Shown: piece after piece, positions 58,460 through 64,000 of the stretch | How the letters are laid out: every line of letters starts with the position of its first letter | How positions within the stretch are numbered: position 1 is the stretch's first letter | Notes under the pieces: generated by a model | The model's database searches: none | What the model was told of the DNA's origin: nothing | Seen by the model: only the letters and a program-made list of their open reading frames with translations | Source of the DNA: Muscardinus avellanarius | Taxonomy: Eukaryota > Chordata > Mammalia > Rodentia > Gliridae | Assembly: GCA_963383645.1 (NCBI GenBank) | Contig: OY726560.1 | Coordinates: 68,325,023 to 68,389,022, forward strand | DNA length: 64,000 nucleotides | Reading direction: 5' to 3' | Position numbers and translations under genes: made by a program

Positions 58460-59705
58460 AAAATCTTCTTTCCTCCAAGTTACATGGTCATATCTTTAGA
58501 TTATGGCTGGGAGAATGTTGACCAGAACAAAATAGTACATGTTATACTCTTGACTAAAAGAACCTCAAATTTGCAATGCTTTATTTACTTCCTAAGTAAA
58601 GAAAATTCTAAGTTCCTGTGTTCCCCTCACTACTCTCCTATCATTGTTTTTATTCCATCCACCTACAGGAAATTTCTACAGCCTCATTAACCCAGACTAC
58701 TAAAGGTTATTCAGCAAATGAGCCTGTGCTTGTCTCTCCCCTGAAATCCAGCTGTGCTTACAGAAACCTGGGCCTTGAAGTGCAAGGATTTTGACCTTCT
58801 ACTTCCTAGAAACAGCATGTGGGCCACCCACTCTGTAGAGTATACATAAAATCTTCACTCTTGGAATCACTGTTTCAGTCTCTTAAGTGTGGGTGTGTTC
58901 CTGAGATTTCTGTCCTCTTTCCACAACACAGACTCTCACTGGGCAATGTCATTTAATACTCAGATTTCCTTTATACTCTGTTTGATCATGACACTCAAGT
59001 GCTTGGAATGTCCCCAACTGAACTGAACATCTGCCTGTCCTTTTAAACACATTTCACCATCAGGTGTCTTGGCCAAAAATCTGACCATTATCATGACTCC
59101 TCCCTTCCACCTTTAATCAACTAAGTGTCTGAATTTCTCCTCTATTTACACAGTATTCTGTCTGTAGTACTGATTACTACTAAGGGTCCTGATCCAGTCT
59201 TGTTCCTTTTTGACTATTTTTCACAGCAGAAAAGCATCTTTATAAAGTGCAGATCTCTATTTACTTGCTCAGAATTTGCCCATGTTTCTCTTGCCCTCAG
59301 AATGAAATGTATCTTGCAACAGACTTTAAGTTCTGGCTGCTGCTAACTACTCATCGGCATCACCCGGCCAAGCTCCATATTCCATGTTTCAGCCACACTC
59401 AAATGTCCGTGTCAGTCTTGATCACAGGATCTTTCCCCATGCAGTTTTCTCAAAATACTGTTCAATTCCTTTTTCAATACTATCCATAATTCATTAAATA
59501 TCCTCCAACTTCATCTGAATAACTTCATCTGAATAATGTTTTGCATTAAAAGCCCAAGGTTATTTTTGCTCAATGTTAATTGATCATTCCACAGGCACAG
59601 CCTCCTAGAAACCATTTGTCAGTTTTATACCCACATTAGTCACCTAGCTCCATGAGTGGAAGGACTTTGTGTTTCCTACTACTTCTGGATCTCCAGAGTC
59701 CAAAA
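58460..59705. other. No recognisable feature
   Basis: Short local repeat acttcatctgaataa (twice, near 59508-59536). ORFs at 59125-59489 have no motif. Confidence 0.4.
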
Positions 59706-59711
59706 GACCTG

Positions 59712-59913
59712 TGCTGGGTGTGCTGATGCATGCCTGTAATCCCAGTACTTGGTTGGCTAAGACAGGAAGATTTCAGGTTGGAGGCTAGCCTCAACAATTT
59801 AGTGAAGCTCTCAGCAACCCAACAAGACCTATTTCAAAATAAAAAATATGCCCAATGTAGTTTGGAAATAGACTACCCCTAGGTTAAATCCCCAGTACAA
59901 CATCACTATACAC

Positions 59914-59970
<57 letters not shown>

Positions 59971-60014
59971 GAAGAAGAAGAAGGAGGAGGAGGAGGAGGA
60001 GGAGGAGGAGGAGG
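59712..60014 (+). mobile_element. B1-dID SINE followed by (GA)n and (GGA)n
   Basis: Head gctgggtgtgctgatgcatg; its tail has been replaced by (GA)n (59915-59965) and (GAA/GGA)n (59966-60014). Confidence 0.85.
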
Positions 60015-60645
60015 AATGCTTAGTAGATATTTGTTGGATGAACATTAAATGAAATGGGTAGGGTATTGACAATCTCAGAATCCTTTGGATAAGATATTCA
60101 CTTTTTCTAAAAATGAAGGTAGGGCTCGGCCAGTGGTCAGCTTATGAGACACTGCTCTTTTCTGACTCTTGGTGTATTCTACAGTGACATAATGCAAAGA
60201 CAGTTACACTGCCTGCCTGTTTAATTCCTGGAGGCTCACCTAAAATGAGCATTTTCTTGGCTTTCCGGTTAAAGGATGAACAACCTATTTTTTAATAAAG
60301 TATATTCCAGGAACACTATAGTATTTTAGCATCAAATAAATGACAACTTTGAGTCTAACTGAGGAAAATGACCATAAACTATATCATGGCTCTATCTCAT
60401 CATTTGCACAAACTCACATGTGAGAAGTCTCTATCTTTGGCCCTGACACCTGGTAGACATCTCAGCCTAGATGGCCTATAGGCAGCGCCATCAGGACATA
60501 TCCTCAGTGAACTCATCTCCAGCATCCAATCTTTTGCTTTTTCATCTATAGTCCTATCCCTGTTCCCAGGCCCAAACCATAGACCTGGGAAGCCCTGACC
60601 AAATGATGGTGGGGGAAAGTCTGGCTCAGACAAAGGCATTAGAGG
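60015..60645. other. No recognisable feature
   Basis: Single-copy-looking; the minus-strand ORF 60400-60639 has no motif. Confidence 0.4.
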
Positions 60646-60649
60646 TGAC

Positions 60650-60857
60650 TTTTTTTTTTTTTTTTTTTTGCAATACTGGAGATGGAACCCAGGGGTATTG
60701 TACCTACGAGCTACATCTGCAGCCCTATTTTTTTTTTTTAGTCTTTTTATTTTTGAAACAGGGTCTCACTGAGTTGCAAAGGGCCTCCTTAAGTAGCTGA
60801 GGCTGTCCCAAAACCACAACCCTCTAGCCTCCCAAATGTTGGGATTACAAGTGTGCT
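60650..60857 (-). mobile_element. B1-dID SINE
   Basis: T-run, gcaatactggagatggaacc to cccaaatgttgggattacaa; the head is truncated. Confidence 0.88.
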
Positions 60858-60954
60858 CAGAACATTTCTTATTTTAATTTCTTTTTTATTTTTATGTGGA
60901 ACATATTGAAAATGGCATACATTCAGACAGAATATTTCTTTTTTTAAAGAATAC

Positions 60955-61785
60955 AGTTTTATGGCTGAGTGAAATTCCATTGTGTACATATCCCACAGTT
61001 TTGTAATCCATTAATCTTTTGATGGACATCTTGGCTGGTTCCATAGTTTGGCTATGGTGAATAGTGCAATTATGAACATAGAAATGCATGCATTAGTTTG
61101 GTAGTTTGGTTTCCTTTCTTTTGGGTAGATACCCAGAAGTAGTATTTCTGGATCAAATGGTGAGTTTGTTCCCATTCTTCTGAGGATCCTCCATACTGTT
61201 TTCCAAAGTGGTTTCACTCATTTGCAATCCCACCAACAATGTATTAGAGTTCCCACTTCTCCACATCCTTGTCAGCATTTGTTGTTGTTTATGTTTTGAA
61301 TGATTGCCATTCTAGTTGGAGTTAGGTGAAATCTCAGGGTAGTTTTGATTTGCACCTCTCTGATTGCCAAAGAAAAACACAATCACATCATTTACAGGGA
61401 AATGGATGGGACTGGAGGACATCATACTAAGTGAGATTAGTCAGTCACAAAAAATAAGAAATTGGATGCTTTCCTTAATATGTGAAAGCTAGAGAGAAAT
61501 GGGTAATAGGAGGAACTCTAGATGAAGAAAAAGATCCTATAGAGGAGCAAGTAAGCCAACCAGCTGAGGGGATGGGAGGGCGAAGAGGGAAACTCTCTAA
61601 ACCACATGATGTATTTAAACAAACATATCAAATTCAATCACTAAGCCAAGCATGGGAAGGAGGGAGGGGAGGGAATGGGTATGGATCAGGTAAGGACTAA
61701 TTGGGTGATGTGCGCATGTATGTCTCCACAAGTCTTTTATCCCATTAAGATGTATGGCTACAATGCAGCAATAAAAAATTTTAAA
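60955..61785. mobile_element. L1 insertion with 5' inversion (twin priming)
   Basis: 60955-61375 is L1 ORF2 3' sequence in antisense (in reverse: cagccataaaact, accagccaagatgtccatca, caaaactaccctgagatttc). 61378-61785 is L1 3' sequence in sense (atttacagggaaatggatggg onward) ending aataaaaaattttaaaa. Both sit inside one target duplication aaagaatac (60946-60954; 61786-61794). Inverted upstream part plus sense downstream part is the hallmark of twin priming. Confidence 0.85.
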
Positions 61786-61794
61786 AAAGAATAC

Positions 61795-63450
61795 TTCTTA
61801 ATGATGGAGAAGTGATCTAAGTATACAATTTGCATGTATGGGTATGACACAATGAAACATATTATTCTGTATAATTAAAATGTCCTAATAAAACAATAAT
61901 GTTTCAAATAAACATTTGGAACCTCAGCTTAACATTTTTGAAGTAATATTATTAATGGTAAAAAGTTTTAAGTAAAGAGTGTGCTGTTTCCCGAAACTTA
62001 CCCACTCGCCTTGCAAATTTTCTGCACAGACATTTTCTATTTTCCAAGCCTGTGTTTCTACTTAAAAAAATAACTTATATAAAAATTAGTCTATTAAGTT
62101 GCTACATGCAATAAAATGTTAATGTAAGAAAAAATTATCATATATTATTTATATTTAGGATTATGACTTAATTCATATAGTCAAAGTTTCTTTGTTTTGG
62201 GCCATGTCTGGCCACTAACATTAGTTTCCTCGATAGCTATCCAGGCAATTTAATAATTTTACTTTAATGTGTTAAGGGTCCAGAAAGCAAATTTAGATTA
62301 AGACAAATAAGATAAAAGCATATAGTAGATATACTCAGTAGATTTACTTAGATCCATTCATTTGGCATTGAGGCATAGCACATTCCAAAAGTGAGCATAT
62401 ATCAAGTTTAAAATGGATAGTCTTTCTTGGGTTCAATGATAGCATAAATGGTCAGACAAAAGTAATGGCATGTACTCTGGGGGGCATGCATTTTATTCCT
62501 TATTGATTTGCTTTATTAAATTAACATATCAATTATCTGGAAATGATCATGGAAGGAGCAGTGGTGGAAGTAGACTCTTACTTCTACACACACATGTGTG
62601 GCAGGCTACAAGGCCAAAGTGCTAACTTCCCCACAGACAGAACTACCATACCCTGGCCCATCTGGGCAAGTGTGATGTTTATTAATCTAAAAACTGAGAA
62701 AATATTATAAAAATAGAAGAAGTAGAAAACCCTAGACAAGTTAAAATACAGAAAATTGTAAGCAAAATTATTTTAATCAGGCATTATTTTAATATATCAA
62801 ATAGTACTACTAATAACCATATATAAACTAGCCTAAACCCAGGATACTAACCATGTCAAAGGCAGCAGGTACCTTGATCACCCCAGGGTCACTGTCCTCT
62901 GATTAAACACTTGGGAACCCCCAGGTTATAGCAGTAATGTTTATTATTGATTATAAAAATAACCATTCTCTAAGTGATTACACATAGTAAATAAAATGGG
63001 ACTATACATAAGGATTTGGATAACTAGTATTTCTTTAAGGACCACTTGCAACTTCTTCTGCCTGTTTCACAGACCTGTAGAGGAGAAATAAAACAAAAGA
63101 AAATGTATTAAATATTGAGTCAGTAGTACAACATAAGAACAATTGGGATGCTAATGTTAGGATCTACTCAGTATGAGCTTTCACAAAGGCACTGCCATCA
63201 GAGTACTACCTCTGTGAGCCATGCTTTTCTTATGGTATAGTAGCTTCTTGTGTCTGTAGAAAATCCTATTATGAGGAGGATTGCAAGGAAAAATATCCAT
63301 GTCTCTAGAATTTTATGTTTTTTTCTGCTTTGTGCCACAGTTATGTTTAACATTTCTGGTCTACCAGTTTGATTATAAACATTTTGGAAAAAGACTATGA
63401 ATCTCCAAATTACTCACAGGGTACTTTGCAGATTGTAATTTTTCAATAAA
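61795..63450. other. No gene; possible further L1 tail at its start
   Basis: 61800-61915 (gtatgggtatgacacaatga, ttctgtataattaaaatgtc) resembles another L1 3' end subtype; the remainder is AT-rich and unrecognised. Confidence 0.4.
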
Positions 63451-63455
63451 CATTA

Positions 63456-63662
63456 TTTTTTTTGGGTGTCTGGAGATGGAACCCAGGGTCATTAGGCCTC
63501 CAAGCTACACTCTCTGCCCTATTTTGTATTCTTTATTTTGAAACAGGGTCTCACTAAGTTGCAGAGAGCCTCACTAAGTAGCTGAGGCTGTCCGCGAACT
63601 GCAATCCTCCTGTCTCACTCTCTCAAATGCTGGGATTACAAGTGTGCACCACCATGCCTGGC
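63456..63662 (-). mobile_element. B1-dID SINE
   Basis: Target duplication caataaa(c/t)attatttt-like sequence on both sides (63444 and 63663). Confidence 0.92.
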
Positions 63663-63933
63663 AATAAATATTATTTAATAAAAGAGAAAGAGCAAAGGCA
63701 TAAAGAATGGGAGGGAAAAAGGGAACTCAATTGCTTTTGTAGACACTTCTTTCTTATCTGGAAGGCATTATTGTCCCAGTCATCCCCAGCTAACTCCTTT
63801 ATTTTCTATTCTCTGGCATAGTTTTGGATCTGTTATAGACCTTTATTAAATATGAATAACACCATGGTTAACTCAAAGCTCTTGGATTGAATTGAGCAGT
63901 ATGAAAGAACAGTTTGCCCATATATCCTACTAA

Positions 63934-63937
<4 letters not shown>

Positions 63938-63986
<49 letters not shown>
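63938..63986. repeat. (TG)n microsatellite
   Basis: About 24 TG units near the window's right end. Confidence 0.97.
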
Positions 63987-63994
<8 letters not shown>

Positions 63995-64000
63995 ATTAAA

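Overview
This is mammalian nuclear DNA with no recognisable host gene. Roughly 35 copies of one SINE type occur on both strands. Each joins a 7SL-derived B1-like head (...ggtggcgcacgcttgtaatccc...) to a tRNA-Ala/ID-like tail (...gtctgggggtgtagcc...ggaggtag...). This B1-dID architecture is known from squirrels and dormice, so I infer a sciurid rodent. L1 3' ends, old inverted L1 fragments, MaLR-like LTRs and microsatellites fill most of the rest. The window looks intergenic or deep-intronic.

Region 1 (1-11,260) is a stack of insertions. The base is an L1 on the + strand: two 164-bp promoter-like monomers and a 5' UTR (1-964), then 5' UTR, broken ORF1 and a 3' end (9707-11250). A B1-dID SINE entered its 5' UTR. 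A betaretrovirus-like (class II/ERVK) provirus (965-9499) then entered the SINE tail, and a 450-bp solo LTR of a second ERV later entered its pol gene in reverse. The provirus has two 456-bp LTRs (7 differences), a tRNA-Phe-like PBS, a leader with a consensus splice donor, gag, pro (dUTPase, protease, G-patch), pol (RT, RNase H, IN), env, a polypurine tract and two predicted -1 frameshift sites. gag and pol are broken; pro and env are open. Between env and the 3' LTR lies a near-symmetrical duplicated element closely matching the constitutive transport element (CTE) of type D retroviruses, which binds the export receptor NXF1. A 200-N assembly gap (10887-11086) probably hides the middle of the host L1.

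Region 2 (11.2-46 kb) is ordinary repeat-rich, AT-rich DNA: SINEs (several nested), L1 3' ends, antisense L1 relics, LTR-like repeats, microsatellites and long stretches with nothing recognisable.

Region 3 (47.0-50.7 kb) is unusual. Two related GC-rich elements have YY1-like starts (ATGGCGG), a shared 3' domain and A-rich tails; the second carries five ~170-bp tandem monomers, an SVA-like architecture. They are followed by a B1-dID SINE, a (GAAA)n tract, a ~53-bp minisatellite of about 17 units with two alternating types, an L1 3' end and a long (TA)n. Region 4 (50.7-64 kb) returns to ordinary repeats, including an L1 with a twin-priming inversion (60955-61785) and a MaLR-like LTR split by a SINE.

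All family names rest on motif recognition by eye; no alignment or database search was run.
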